From contig JAITJB010000226.1 in NCBI GenBank assembly GCA_031279155.1, forward strand, positions 1-8,601: DNA of 8,601 bases. The letters are read 5' to 3'. Made by a program: the position numbers and the translations under genes. Shown in pieces: positions 1 to 7,597 of this stretch. This stretch comes from Deltaproteobacteria bacterium (lineage in GTDB: Bacteria > Desulfobacterota > Desulfarculia > Adiutricales > Adiutricaceae). Positions within the stretch are counted from its first letter, which is position 1, and each line of letters begins with the position of its first letter. The notes under the pieces were generated by a model, which was not told the origin of the DNA, did not search any database, and saw only the letters and a list, made by a program, of their open reading frames with translations.

Positions 1-1
1 T

Positions 2-655
2 AGCCAGTCGATTTTAGACGACGGGCTAGTTATTAGATCCCAAGGCGTCGCCGAATACTTGGGCGGCGGCTTACTAGCCCGTTTTGACTTTGACAACCAA
101 GGTCGGGGCAAAAACTACCTGGAAGCCAGCCTAAGGGGCGGCAAACTTAAAATGGACTTCCAAAGCGCGGACTTTATAAATGGTCCAGATGTCGTGACCT
201 ATGAGTCTGGCGGCCAATACTTTGGCGGTCACCTGGCCATAGGGAGGATCTTTAATTTTAATGAATCAAAGACCTTGGATTTTTACGGTAAATACCTGGT
301 AACCGCTCTCTCTGGCGATCAGGTGCTGGTAGCCGGCTCAACCCCGGTTAGCTTTAATAACAACATATCCCAACGCCTGCGCGGCGGCGTCCGCTTTGGC
401 TATAACTTAGCCTCTAGTTTGAGACTGGTAACTGGCCTTGGCTACGAGTACGAATTTGATGGGAAGACCGTGGCTCAAACCCAAGGTTGGCCCCTTAAAA
501 CTCTAAAGCACTCAGGCGGTACCGCTTTAGCCGAGTTAGGGCTATCGCTTCGCCTGGCCGGCAATGTGCCCATGACCTTCACCTTGGGCGGTCAGGGCTT
601 TTTAGGCCAACGCGATGGAGTCAACGCCAGCCTCCAATTGGGATTTGAGTTCTAA
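2..655 (+). CDS. Autotransporter C-terminal beta-barrel (5'-partial)
   Basis: The reading frame is open from base 2 to a TAA at 653-655, giving 217 visible residues with no start in the window. The TTG at 59 lies inside the barrel and is not a credible start. The protein alternates polar and hydrophobic residues in strand-sized blocks rich in Gly, Tyr and Phe (for example LRGGVRFGYNL and LVTGLGYEYEF) and ends NASLQLGFEF. A C-terminal Phe at the end of an amphipathic strand is the usual outer-membrane barrel signal recognised by the BAM complex. By family knowledge, this domain inserts in the outer membrane and helps deliver an N-terminal passenger to the surface. Type V barrels are usually about 260-280 residues, so a little of the barrel and all of the passenger lie to the left. 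The passenger, and therefore the function, cannot be judged. A porin-like barrel is a less likely alternative. Confidence 0.8.
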   Translation, partial: SQSILDDGLVIRSQGVAEYLGGGLLARFDFDNQGRGKNYLEASLRGGKLKMDFQSADFINGPDVVTYESGGQYFGGHLAIGRIFNFNESKTLDFYGKYLVTALSGDQVLVAGSTPVSFNNNISQRLRGGVRFGYNLASSLRLVTGLGYEYEFDGKTVAQTQGWPLKTLKHSGGTALAELGLSLRLAGNVPMTFTLGGQGFLGQRDGVNASLQLGFEF

Positions 656-657
656 AT

Positions 658-701
658 AATGAACAACGGGCAGGAGGCGACCCTCCTGCCCGTTGTTCAT
701 T
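658..701. terminator. Hairpin terminator between convergent genes
   Basis: Bases 658-677 and 682-701 are perfect reverse complements (20 bp) around a 4-base loop, CGAC. The hairpin begins 3 bases after the autotransporter stop and lies 74 bases past the aas stop on the other strand. There is no long T tract on either side: ATTTC follows on plus, and ATTTAG follows on minus overlapping the autotransporter stop codon. The stem is strong enough that I infer a terminator or 3'-end protecting hairpin, possibly working in both directions. The rest of 702-774 shows nothing else. Confidence 0.75.
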
Positions 702-774
702 TCAAAGAATGCAAAGTTAGATTAACCTTGATTGCCCTTAGCTAGAGAAGCTTGGGCATGAAAGCAAAGAAAGT

Positions 775-2973
775 TTAACTCTGGTCGCCCTTAGCCATGG
801 CCTCTTTGACATCTTGAAGCAGTTGAGGCATGTTGATCTTGCCAATGGGGTATAGTGGAATTTTCATACACAAAAAGTGACGAGGACTGAAAAAGTCAGG
901 TAGACCCTCTTCCCGGATGGCCGTTCTCAGCCGGTCGAGATCGGGGTTGGGCTCGCTAGTTATCAATACCAAACGCTCGCCGCGCTTTTCATCTTCAACG
1001 GCCACCACGGCTTGAGGCTGGCCGGGCCAGAGCTTATTGACCACTTCCTCGATGGTAACCAAAGAGACCATCTCGCCCGCGATTTTGGCAAAGCGCTTGA
1101 AGCGCCCGCGAATGCTGCAAAAACCGTCTTCATCTATTTCTACTATATCGCCGGTATTGTGCCAACCATCGACCAGAGGAACCAATTGACCTGGCTTATC
1201 TGGCATAAGGTAACCGGCCATGACGTTGGGGCCGCGTAGATAGAGGATGCCGCCGGCTTCCACGCCTTCAACCGGTTCGATTTTCGTTTCCAAACCCGGC
1301 CAGACGACCCCGCAGGTCCCCGGGCGATAGTCGGCTGGCGCGTTGATACAAATGGCCGGAGAACTCTCGGTAATGCCGTAGCCCTCTAGAATCCTAACCC
1401 CAAAATCACGGCTATAGAGCTCGTGGGTCTTGGCCTTGATGCGCTCGGATCCAGCCATCATAAACCTAACCGTCTCAAAGTCCGACAGATGGGCTTCTCT
1501 GGCCCAGGCGTTGGCAAAGGTGTCGCTAGCCACCGTAAAGGTGGCCCTTGACTCATACATGAGCCGGGGGATGGTGTGAGCGTGGAGCGGGGTTAGGTAC
1601 AAAAAGCATTTGTAGCCTAAAAGGACGGGCAATAAAAACATCAGGTTTAGGCCCATAGTGTGGAAAAGAGGCATGGGGTTAAACATGATGTCGTCAGGGC
1701 CAAGGGGCTCGCGGGTCACTGTTTGGTAGTTATTGGATAATAACGACCGATGAGTATGGACCACGCCCTTAGGTAAGCCCTCGGATCCGGAGGTAAAGAC
1801 GATGACAGCCGGGTCGTTACAGCTCGGGTGATGGGAGCGAAAAAAGATCTCCGGGATATATTGCTTGATTATATCGAGCGTTCCGGCCTTAGGAAAGCTA
1901 TCGAGATCGATTAAGGAAGCGTCGCTACCCTCAAAGAGCTTATCGAGTCCGCTAGTTTTAAGAAAGGCGCTGGAGGTGATAACGGTACTGACCATAGCCG
2001 TCTTAAGGGAGGTTTTAAAGAGCATCGGCCCCTGGGTGTAATTGAGAAAGACGGCCACCCGGCCAATGGACCACAAACCAAACATGGACACCGCTTCGGC
2101 CACGCTATTGGGGAGAAGTATACCTACGTTTTCCTGTGGGTGAGTTAAAGGCGTAAACAATTTACCGTAGCGGCGGGCCTCGCCGACAAATTGGCGGTAG
2201 TTTAAAGGTTTTCTAGCCACATCCTCTAAGACTATTTTAGCGCCGCCAAAACGCTTTTTGGCCCCAACTAAGGCCACCCAGAGGTTACGGTTAAATTCTT
2301 CATCGCGGGACCAAAAGCGAAGTTCGGTCATAGCGTCTCTTAAGACCCTAGTCAATTTGCGGCGCCGCTCCATCCGGCCCCTGGATTCTTCGGGGACCTT
2401 TTGAAGCTTGGGCGACTGATAGAAGGTCACCCGGTGGGTCGTCTTTTTAGGCATGTTGACCAAACTATATTTGGCCTCGCCATAAGAGCTAAACTGAAAG
2501 CCGTCGAGATCGACGAAGAAAATCTGCCCCTCAATTTGGCTGACAAAGACGGCGGCTTCTTCGACGACCTTCATGACTATGCCGGAAATGGTCGGCACAG
2601 CCTCAGGGAAGACGACTACTGAGGAGCCCCGGTCGAGAGCCTGGCTCAACCCTTGATCGGCTAAGGGTTTATCGTAGTCGACCCGTAAGACGGTCTGAAA
2701 TAACCCGGTAATCTTAGTCCAAAAATTATCAGGCCAGGTGTTGTCTAAAACCAAGGTTATGGGTCGGCTTATGATGGTCCCCAAAATAAGGGCGTCGACC
2801 GATGACGTCCGATTGGAGACCAGCACAAAGGGGCCCTCAGCTAGATTTAAGAGGACTAAGCCCCTGACCCTTGGCCTAAAGAAAACATGGACCGCGACCC
2901 AAGCGATCAGCCTAGCGAGCTTTACGGTAAAAACCGGAAATGATTTTTGGAGTTTACTAAAAAGGCAAAACAT
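775..2973 (-). CDS. aas: Aas-type bifunctional acyltransferase/acyl-ACP synthetase with a degenerate acyltransferase domain
   Basis: A 732-residue homologue of E. coli Aas (719 aa), which reacylates lysophosphatidylethanolamine at the inner membrane using fatty acid activated onto ACP. I chose the ATG at 2973 because GGA sits 7 bases upstream and MFCLFSKLQ matches the start of E. coli Aas; the open frame runs 4 codons further to a TTG. Residues ~1-220 form the acyltransferase domain with a hydrophobic N-terminal segment (~15-32). Residues ~230-732 form the AMP-forming ligase: phosphate loop TSGSEGLPKG (394-403), YGITE (532-536), TGD (607-609), the Aas-typical FAKIAGEMVS (~628-637) and the GK lysine at 712. 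The ligase half looks intact. In the acyltransferase half the HX4D box reads NRTSSVD (54-60), so the catalytic His is Arg55, and FPEG reads FPEA (122-125). Synthetase activity is therefore likely and acyl transfer doubtful. No lplT-like lysolipid flippase gene is adjacent. Confidence 0.9.
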   Translation of the reverse strand: MFCLFSKLQKSFPVFTVKLARLIAWVAVHVFFRPRVRGLVLLNLAEGPFVLVSNRTSSVDALILGTIISRPITLVLDNTWPDNFWTKITGLFQTVLRVDYDKPLADQGLSQALDRGSSVVVFPEAVPTISGIVMKVVEEAAVFVSQIEGQIFFVDLDGFQFSSYGEAKYSLVNMPKKTTHRVTFYQSPKLQKVPEESRGRMERRRKLTRVLRDAMTELRFWSRDEEFNRNLWVALVGAKKRFGGAKIVLEDVARKPLNYRQFVGEARRYGKLFTPLTHPQENVGILLPNSVAEAVSMFGLWSIGRVAVFLNYTQGPMLFKTSLKTAMVSTVITSSAFLKTSGLDKLFEGSDASLIDLDSFPKAGTLDIIKQYIPEIFFRSHHPSCNDPAVIVFTSGSEGLPKGVVHTHRSLLSNNYQTVTREPLGPDDIMFNPMPLFHTMGLNLMFLLPVLLGYKCFLYLTPLHAHTIPRLMYESRATFTVASDTFANAWAREAHLSDFETVRFMMAGSERIKAKTHELYSRDFGVRILEGYGITESSPAICINAPADYRPGTCGVVWPGLETKIEPVEGVEAGGILYLRGPNVMAGYLMPDKPGQLVPLVDGWHNTGDIVEIDEDGFCSIRGRFKRFAKIAGEMVSLVTIEEVVNKLWPGQPQAVVAVEDEKRGERLVLITSEPNPDLDRLRTAIREEGLPDFFSPRHFLCMKIPLYPIGKINMPQLLQDVKEAMAKGDQS

Positions 2974-3042
2974 AATTATTTCCAAACTTGGCCCGTAACT
3001 TACCTAAGGACAAGAAATGGGCCGGCTATACTGACATACTTC

Positions 3043-3058
3043 CCTGACCTAGGTCAGG
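3043..3058. promoter_or_regulatory. 16-bp perfect palindrome upstream of aas
   Basis: CCTGACCTAGGTCAGG equals its own reverse complement. It lies in the 165-bp gap between the M16 stop and the aas start, 70 bases before the aas ATG. GGGCC/GGCCC arms at 3019-3023 and 3057-3061 could enclose it. No T tract follows on the minus strand, so it is not a normal terminator of the M16 gene. The form suits a dimeric regulator's operator. The regulator is unknown. Confidence 0.4.
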
Positions 3059-3084
3059 CCCTAAATGGATCGAACGAAATTTAA

Positions 3085-3113
3085 TAATTACCATTTTGAC
3101 ATTATTCCGTCAA
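3085..3113 (-). promoter_or_regulatory. Possible aas promoter
   Basis: On the minus strand TTGACG (3113-3108, five of six to the -35 consensus) is followed after 17 bases by TAATTA (3090-3085), a poor -10 in an AT-rich stretch. If it is used, transcription starts near 3078 and the 16-bp palindrome lies in the early transcribed leader, a usual place for a repressor site. This is weak evidence from consensus matching only. Confidence 0.25.
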
Positions 3114-3138
3114 GAAAATTCAGAGTTAGAGTTCACTT

Positions 3139-5838
3139 TTATTGGGTCAGGGATTTTACAATTTCTTGACTGGCCTCAATGGATTTGGCGCTGCCAACTA
3201 CGGCCAAGGTCAAATGGTCTGGCCGGAGATATTTTTGGGCTACCCTTATAATGTCTTCGGAAGTAACCTCTTCGATGGCTAGTAGGTACCTACGATTAAA
3301 ATCCAATCCCAAATCGTAGAGCCGCGATAAGATGGCCTCATTGGAGCGGCTGACTAAGGTCTGGAGGTGGATTTTCCGGGTGCCTGTCACGTAGCGTATG
3401 GCGCCTTCCAGTTCTTCATTGGTTAAAGGCTTTTCTCTAACCACATCTATCATCTCTAACAAGCCGCTTAAGGCTTCTGAGGTTTTCTGGGAGTCAGAGG
3501 CGATATAGAAACTAAAAGCCCCTACTTCCAGGCCGGGATTAAAGCCGGCGCTAACGGTATAGGCTAAGCTTCGCTTATCGCGCAGTTCTCTAAATAAAAG
3601 CCCGCCTAAGCCTGAGAGATGGTATTCCAAGACTTCCAAGGCCGCCTGGTCGGGATGGCCTATACCAGGGGTTAAAAAGGCCAGGGCTATGTGGGTCTGA
3701 GCCGTCTCAACGGAATCGTGGACAAAAATGGGGGCGGGAGGCGCGCTAGGCGGGGCGTATACATCTAAAGGCCCAGAGGCTCCAGGCGCCCAACCGCTAA
3801 GCCTGCGCTCTAAAGCTTCCAGCACTGCGACCGGCTCGATGTCGCCAGAGACAGCCAAGACTAAGTTATCAGGGCGGATTTGATCTCTATAGAAAGCTAT
3901 TAAATCGTCACGGGTAAAATTAGCTACGGTTTCAATTAAGCCCAAGACATCTCCATGGTAGGGATGATCTTTATAGAGGGCCCGCCGCAGGAGTTTAAAC
4001 AAGCGCTGCTGGAGGTGCTCATCTTGCATCTTAAGGTAGGCTAAGATCTCCTGGCGAGCTTCTTGGAGGTTGTCATCGGCGAAAGCCGGCCTTAAAAGCA
4101 CTTCAGTTAAGAGATCGAGCCCCTCAAGCCAGTTTGAGGCCATAAACGAGCCGCTTAAGGAGACCGAGTTTCGGCCTGATGACCCATCGATGGAGGCGCC
4201 TAAGTCCTCAACCTTTCGGGCAAAGACCTCTGAATTCATGCTTTCGGGCGCTTTCGACCAGACCCGGGACATGAGGTTACTTAATCCGTCACGGCCCTTT
4301 CCTTCGGCTAATAAGCCGCCCCTAAAATATAATCTCACTTCAACCAAGGGCAAAGTGGGATCTCGCAGCAGAAGGACCCGGGCCCCATTTTTGAGTTTGT
4401 AATCCTCAAAATCCGGGGCCGCACTTAAGGCCGGATCCACGGGCTTAAGGGCTAAGCCGCTTGCGAGCTTTCCTAAGGCCTCTTTATCGGGCTTGGCGGC
4501 AGATGACGGCAGCACTATAGTTATAGTCATGTTTTCAGGCGTAAAAAGCTTATTTGCCAAGCGGGCCAGATCTGTGGAGGTCACCCGGCTCCACTGAGCC
4601 AGATAGGCGTCTTTGAGGCGGTAGTCGCCGGAGTAGAGTTCAAAAGAAGTTAGTAGCGAAGCTAAAGAATCGGAAGACTCCTGGCGATCGATAAAATTTT
4701 TGGCCGCCTGAACTCTGGCTCTGGCCATTTCTTCGGAGGTCGGGGGTTTTTCGGCTAGCGACTCTAGCTCAATAAAGATAGCCTCGAAGGCGTCCAAAAT
4801 TTTTTCAGCCTCCGTTTCCAACTGTAAGACAAAGACCCCATCGCGGACGGCGGTGTAGGGAAAGGTCCCGATATCGGTAACTAGGCCTTTTTTAATTTTG
4901 ACGTTTTCGGTTAACCTACCGCTTCGGCCCTGGGATAAAATTTCCGAAATCAGATGGAGCGAGGGGGCTTCCGGGGAGCCGCCTGAGGCGCAGCGGAAAC
5001 CAATTATGGCCTTAGGTACGGTCACCAGGGGGTTTTCGATAATCTCGACGACCGGGCCCTTAGATATAATATCCTTAGGCGGGCTAAGCTCTGGGGTAGC
5101 CTCTTTGGGGTTTTCAAACTGGCCGAAGTATTTGGCTACTATTGTTTTGGCCTCGTCAGGGTCAAAGCCGCCAGTTACGATGACTACAGCGTTATCAGGC
5201 CGGTAGTAGCGATTGTGGAAGGCAAAGGCCAGATCTCTACTGACCTCGCGGACCGTTTGCTCGGAACCCAAAATGCGGTGGTGATAGGGATGGCCTTCGG
5301 GGAAGGCCAGAAACATGAAGGTATCCCACAGAAGGTGATCGGGGGAGTCCGTGGATTTTTTGATCTCTTCCACCACCACCTCCTTTTCCAGGAGGTATTC
5401 GGCGGGATCGTAACTAGGACTGAAAGTTATGTCACTTAGAACGTCCAAAGCCAATTCCAGTCTCTCGGCTGGAAGACTTAGGTAGTAAACAGTGCTATCA
5501 AAACTAGTATAGGCATTGATGTTACCGCCGTTGTTCTCCACCAAGCCTGATACCACGCCTAAACCGCGTTTTTTGGTCCCTTTGAAAGCCATGTGCTCCA
5601 TCAGGTGGGCCAGGCCGTACTCTTGGACTCCGTTTTCGGAGGCTGAGCCGACTTTGACCATGACTAGGGCCGAAATAACCGGGTTACCGGGCTGAGGGAC
5701 AAAAACCGCCTTGAGCCCGTTGGGCAGAATATAACTCTCATCAACGCCGCTGTAAGCAGCGTTAGCACTTAGTAGCCTTGAAACCATAAAGGTCACCGTC
5801 AATATTAATGTGAATTTGGAAAAAAAAGATTTGTTCAT
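3139..5838 (-). CDS. Secreted two-domain M16 zinc metallopeptidase (insulinase/pitrilysin family)
   Basis: I place the start at ATG 5838 because GGAG lies 7 bases upstream and the product then begins with a signal peptide: MNKSF, a hydrophobic core at ~9-19, and a cleavage site near ANA-A (25-28). The frame stays open upstream to a GTG at 6054, but that extension hides the signal peptide and looks spurious. The mature protein of the 899-residue product should be periplasmic. The first M16 domain (~32-240) has the inverted zinc motif HLMEH (His78, Glu81, His82) and the distal ligand Glu158 in VVVEEI. A second M16 core starts near residue 490; its equivalent of the motif reads NLMSR (521-525), so all three residues are lost, as usual for the non-catalytic half. 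RSLAYTVSAG near residue 755 matches the conserved Arg/Tyr substrate-binding segment. This is the fused arrangement of PqqL-like proteases, which by family knowledge degrade peptides held in a clamshell chamber. The substrate is unknown. Confidence 0.92.
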   Translation of the reverse strand: MNKSFFSKFTLILTVTFMVSRLLSANAAYSGVDESYILPNGLKAVFVPQPGNPVISALVMVKVGSASENGVQEYGLAHLMEHMAFKGTKKRGLGVVSGLVENNGGNINAYTSFDSTVYYLSLPAERLELALDVLSDITFSPSYDPAEYLLEKEVVVEEIKKSTDSPDHLLWDTFMFLAFPEGHPYHHRILGSEQTVREVSRDLAFAFHNRYYRPDNAVVIVTGGFDPDEAKTIVAKYFGQFENPKEATPELSPPKDIISKGPVVEIIENPLVTVPKAIIGFRCASGGSPEAPSLHLISEILSQGRSGRLTENVKIKKGLVTDIGTFPYTAVRDGVFVLQLETEAEKILDAFEAIFIELESLAEKPPTSEEMARARVQAAKNFIDRQESSDSLASLLTSFELYSGDYRLKDAYLAQWSRVTSTDLARLANKLFTPENMTITIVLPSSAAKPDKEALGKLASGLALKPVDPALSAAPDFEDYKLKNGARVLLLRDPTLPLVEVRLYFRGGLLAEGKGRDGLSNLMSRVWSKAPESMNSEVFARKVEDLGASIDGSSGRNSVSLSGSFMASNWLEGLDLLTEVLLRPAFADDNLQEARQEILAYLKMQDEHLQQRLFKLLRRALYKDHPYHGDVLGLIETVANFTRDDLIAFYRDQIRPDNLVLAVSGDIEPVAVLEALERRLSGWAPGASGPLDVYAPPSAPPAPIFVHDSVETAQTHIALAFLTPGIGHPDQAALEVLEYHLSGLGGLLFRELRDKRSLAYTVSAGFNPGLEVGAFSFYIASDSQKTSEALSGLLEMIDVVREKPLTNEELEGAIRYVTGTRKIHLQTLVSRSNEAILSRLYDLGLDFNRRYLLAIEEVTSEDIIRVAQKYLRPDHLTLAVVGSAKSIEASQEIVKSLTQ

Positions 5839-5855
5839 GAAAATTCTCCAGTTGC

Positions 5856-5887
5856 CTCTAGTCACAGTCCAACCATCGACACTAGAG
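5856..5887. promoter_or_regulatory. Inverted repeat in the M16 gene leader
   Basis: CTCTAGT at 5856-5862 and ACTAGAG at 5881-5887 are perfect 7-bp inverted arms 18 bases apart. They lie between the proposed -10 box and the ribosome binding site of the M16 gene. They could be an operator half-site pair over the transcription start, or a leader hairpin. Seven-bp arms may also arise by chance. Confidence 0.3.
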
Positions 5888-5917
5888 CTTATAATCCACA
5901 AAGCGCCTTCTAATGAA
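5888..5917 (-). promoter_or_regulatory. Possible promoter of the M16 peptidase gene
   Basis: On the minus strand TATAAG (5893-5888, five of six to the -10 consensus) lies 18 bases after TTCATT (5917-5912, a weak -35). The predicted start near 5881 would leave a leader of about 43 bases with GGAG correctly spaced from the ATG at 5838. Such a start would exclude the longer frame from 6054 from being translated. Confidence 0.35.
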
Positions 5918-6483
5918 CTTATGCTGATCAAAAAAAACACGCCAAGCCAGGCCGTCTGACCCACAGCGGCTTTCATTGATCTCATTAAGACATTAAGGGA
6001 ACGGTAAAGGTCGGCAAAGGACAAGTAACGGCAGCGGACCAACCAAATCCGCACCCGTAGGGGCCGTTTAGGGAGATAAAGCCCAAAAGCGAATGGCTCG
6101 ATTTAGATTTCCCAAAAAGGGTTTCCCCAAAAAGCGGAAAACTAACTTTAGGATTTTACCCGACTCCCTAATTAAAATCAATAATGCTACTTTAAATCTT
6201 GGCCGGAATTTAGGCCTGATTAAGGCCCGACTTAAAAATCTTTATCTGGTTTTTCGGAATCTTAAGCCGATATTTGCCCAGCAATGCACCCGTCCTCATG
6301 ACACTGATAATATTCTAGTTTAACGAAATATATCCGAAATATTACACTGGACTTTATAGTCTTTATGAAGTAAAATCTTATAGCTGATCCAGTTTGACGC
6401 TGGTTTTGAGGTCCGACAGATTTTCACCACTCACGAGTTAGCTGAGTGTAAAGTTTTATCTTGCTTAGTTGACCAATATTTCT

Positions 6484-6544
6484 CAGGCAAAATCTTTATT
6501 GACTTGGGCTTTGGCCTGCCAATAGAGCTCTATTGCTTTGCCTG
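6484..6544. repeat. Nested inverted repeats, possible structured RNA or operator cluster
   Basis: CAGGCAAA (6484-6491) pairs with TTTGCCTG (6537-6544). Inside these 8-bp arms lie a perfect 16-bp palindrome, CAATAGAGCTCTATTG (6520-6535), and a TTGGC-CT-GCCAA element (6511-6522) that partly overlaps it. As RNA this would be an outer stem with an inner hairpin next to its right arm. As DNA the palindrome could be a protein site. No T tract follows directly, so it is not a simple terminator. Confidence 0.35.
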
Positions 6545-6657
6545 GACTTTTGCGGTATATTCTGGTCTAACTGAACGAGGTTCACTTAGGATTTGCGACG
6601 CATTTTGTGTTGATTTTTTCCCCTGGACCATAATCAGCCCCGACCTGAGTTGGAGAT

Positions 6658-6677
6658 CCCTAGACTTAAGTCTAGGG
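6658..6677. promoter_or_regulatory. 20-bp perfect palindrome upstream of the PilZ gene
   Basis: CCCTAGACTTAAGTCTAGGG is exactly self-complementary over 20 bp. It is centred 117 bases before the PilZ ATG. A -10-like GATAAT at 6724-6729 would put transcription start near 6736 and the palindrome near -68, a position often used by activators. No matching -35 is present at the right distance, since TTTACA at 6697-6702 is 21 bases away. That absence would also fit an activated promoter, but this is inference. Confidence 0.4.
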
Positions 6678-6739
6678 CCGCTTAAGCTAAAGGCAGTTTA
6701 CAGGGCCTCAGACTTAGTATTTGGATAATTCAGGTTTTT

Positions 6740-6754
6740 CCGCCTCTAAGGCGG
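6740..6754 (+). promoter_or_regulatory. Leader hairpin before the PilZ gene
   Basis: CCGCCT (6740-6745) and AGGCGG (6749-6754) pair around a 3-base loop, with further CAGG/CCTG arms outside (6731-6734 and 6758-6761). It lies 30 bases before the start codon, with no T tract after it on either strand. It may stabilise the leader or affect translation. Confidence 0.3.
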
Positions 6755-6784
6755 CTTCCTGGTCAATATTTAAAGGCGAGCCAC

Positions 6785-7525
6785 ATGGTTGAATCTAGAA
6801 TGGCCAATTGGCCCATTGATCGTTTATTGAAACCCAATACACGAATCGATCTGATTCTCGATATAGATCTGATTAATGATCGCATTGATGTTCGTAACGG
6901 CGTGGTTTACGACATAAACGATCACCATGTCATCATATCTCAGACAGATCCTCTAATGACTAGGTCCATGGTCGGACGCGAAATTCAGGTCACTTTCGTT
7001 GGCCGTGAACCCATTAGCGGCGAGATTCTACGTTGGGGTTGGTCGGGTCGGATTATAAAAATAGACAAATACCAGCTCAATGCTGGCGAAATGGTCCAGG
7101 CCATCTATCTTTCGGTGCCCACTACTGGCGAGATCAGTGAGACCAACGCCAGGATGGACTACCGGCTCAATATCGTCTCTAACGATCACATCAGCATCCA
7201 GACTCACCCTTCTTTTGGCCGCGTGGTCCTCTTTGATTTTTCAGCTGGCGGGGTCCTCATTGGCGTCCCGGCGCCGCCCCAAGCCACCATGGGCATGAGG
7301 CTTTGGTTTACGCTTTTTTTCCCCAACTTCCAGACCCCTGGTGGTCAGACCACCATCAACGGCGAAGCCGAGGTTGTGCGCATTAGTTACGCCCCGGGCG
7401 ATCAGATGGCTAAATTGGGACTTAAATTCCACGAGCTCGACATGAACGCCACCAGAGCCCTGCAAAAAGCCATAAACTACTACATGTTAGAGGAACAAAG
7501 AATCCGCAACCGCACGGAAAACTAA
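6785..7525 (+). CDS. YcgR-like PilZ-domain c-di-GMP receptor
   Basis: A 246-residue soluble protein without signal peptide or membrane segment. The N-terminal part (~15-115) is a beta-rich domain resembling the YcgR-N fold that precedes PilZ in flagellar-brake-type proteins. The C-terminal PilZ domain (~118-237) has both halves of the c-di-GMP signature: RMDYR (Arg123 and Arg127 of RxxxR) and DFSAGG (Asp151, Ser153 and Gly156 of D/NxSxxG). A GLKF strand (212-215) is followed by a C-terminal helix. With both motifs complete, c-di-GMP binding is very likely. By family knowledge such proteins act on the flagellar motor, polysaccharide synthesis or other surface functions; no such gene is next to it, so the output is unknown. 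The ATG at 6785 has AAAGG 8 bases upstream; Met6 is an alternative start. It is divergent from the M16 gene and followed directly by a strong terminator. Confidence 0.9.
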   Translation: MVESRMANWPIDRLLKPNTRIDLILDIDLINDRIDVRNGVVYDINDHHVIISQTDPLMTRSMVGREIQVTFVGREPISGEILRWGWSGRIIKIDKYQLNAGEMVQAIYLSVPTTGEISETNARMDYRLNIVSNDHISIQTHPSFGRVVLFDFSAGGVLIGVPAPPQATMGMRLWFTLFFPNFQTPGGQTTINGEAEVVRISYAPGDQMAKLGLKFHELDMNATRALQKAINYYMLEEQRIRNRTEN

Positions 7526-7545
7526 GCCAAGCAATATTAAAACAC

Positions 7546-7597
7546 AACGCCGGACCGAAGCAGCCTTGAGGCTGCCTCTGGTCCGGCGTTTTATTTT
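7546..7597 (+). terminator. Two-part hairpin terminator after the PilZ gene
   Basis: AACGCCGGACC (7546-7556) pairs with GGTCCGGCGTT (7580-7590). Inside, GCAGCC (7560-7565) pairs with GGCTGC (7570-7575) around a TTGA loop, with a small internal loop between the stems. TTATTTT follows, as for an intrinsic terminator, 20 bases past the PilZ stop. Read on minus it is followed by GTGTTTTAATATT, so it may also end transcripts of the convergent binding-protein gene. Confidence 0.88.

Larger units (their letters stand above)
5839..6784. other. Long intergenic region between divergent M16 and PilZ genes
   Basis: About 950 bases hold no gene I can support. The open frames here (6093-6323 and 6504-6728 on plus, and the upstream extension of the M16 frame on minus) lack good ribosome sites or recognisable motifs. 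The first is very basic and includes a duplicated TTTCCC(C)AAAAAG element (6108-6119 and 6122-6134). The stretch 6140-6480 is visibly richer in A+T than the flanking genes. It holds the M16 promoter at its left end, several inverted repeats (listed separately) and the leader of the PilZ gene at its right end. It could be an extended regulatory region, the site of an unrecognised small RNA, or the remains of a decayed gene. No tRNA fold or riboswitch core that I know, including the c-di-GMP types, was seen. Confidence 0.6.

Noticed and set aside
2974..2985. TTG start four codons upstream for aas
   Set aside because: The ribosome-site GGA lies inside this extension at the right distance for the ATG at 2973, and homologues begin at that ATG.
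6093..6323. Small basic protein of 76 residues on plus
   Set aside because: The only purine-rich motif is about 17 bases upstream of the ATG. No known motif is seen, the composition is A+T-rich, and the Lys-rich start reflects a short DNA duplication.
6504..6728. 74-residue plus-strand frame
   Set aside because: TTG start without a clear ribosome site, no family resemblance, and it runs over two perfect palindromes, which suits non-coding DNA better.
6330..6784. c-di-GMP riboswitch upstream of the PilZ gene
   Set aside because: I looked for the conserved GEMM core and its stems and found no match.
6714..6800. Short minus-strand frame ending near 6714 with an acidic, Ala/Glu-rich tail
   Set aside because: About 26 codons, no start codon with a ribosome site, and its composition comes from the CCGCCT/AGGCGG hairpin.
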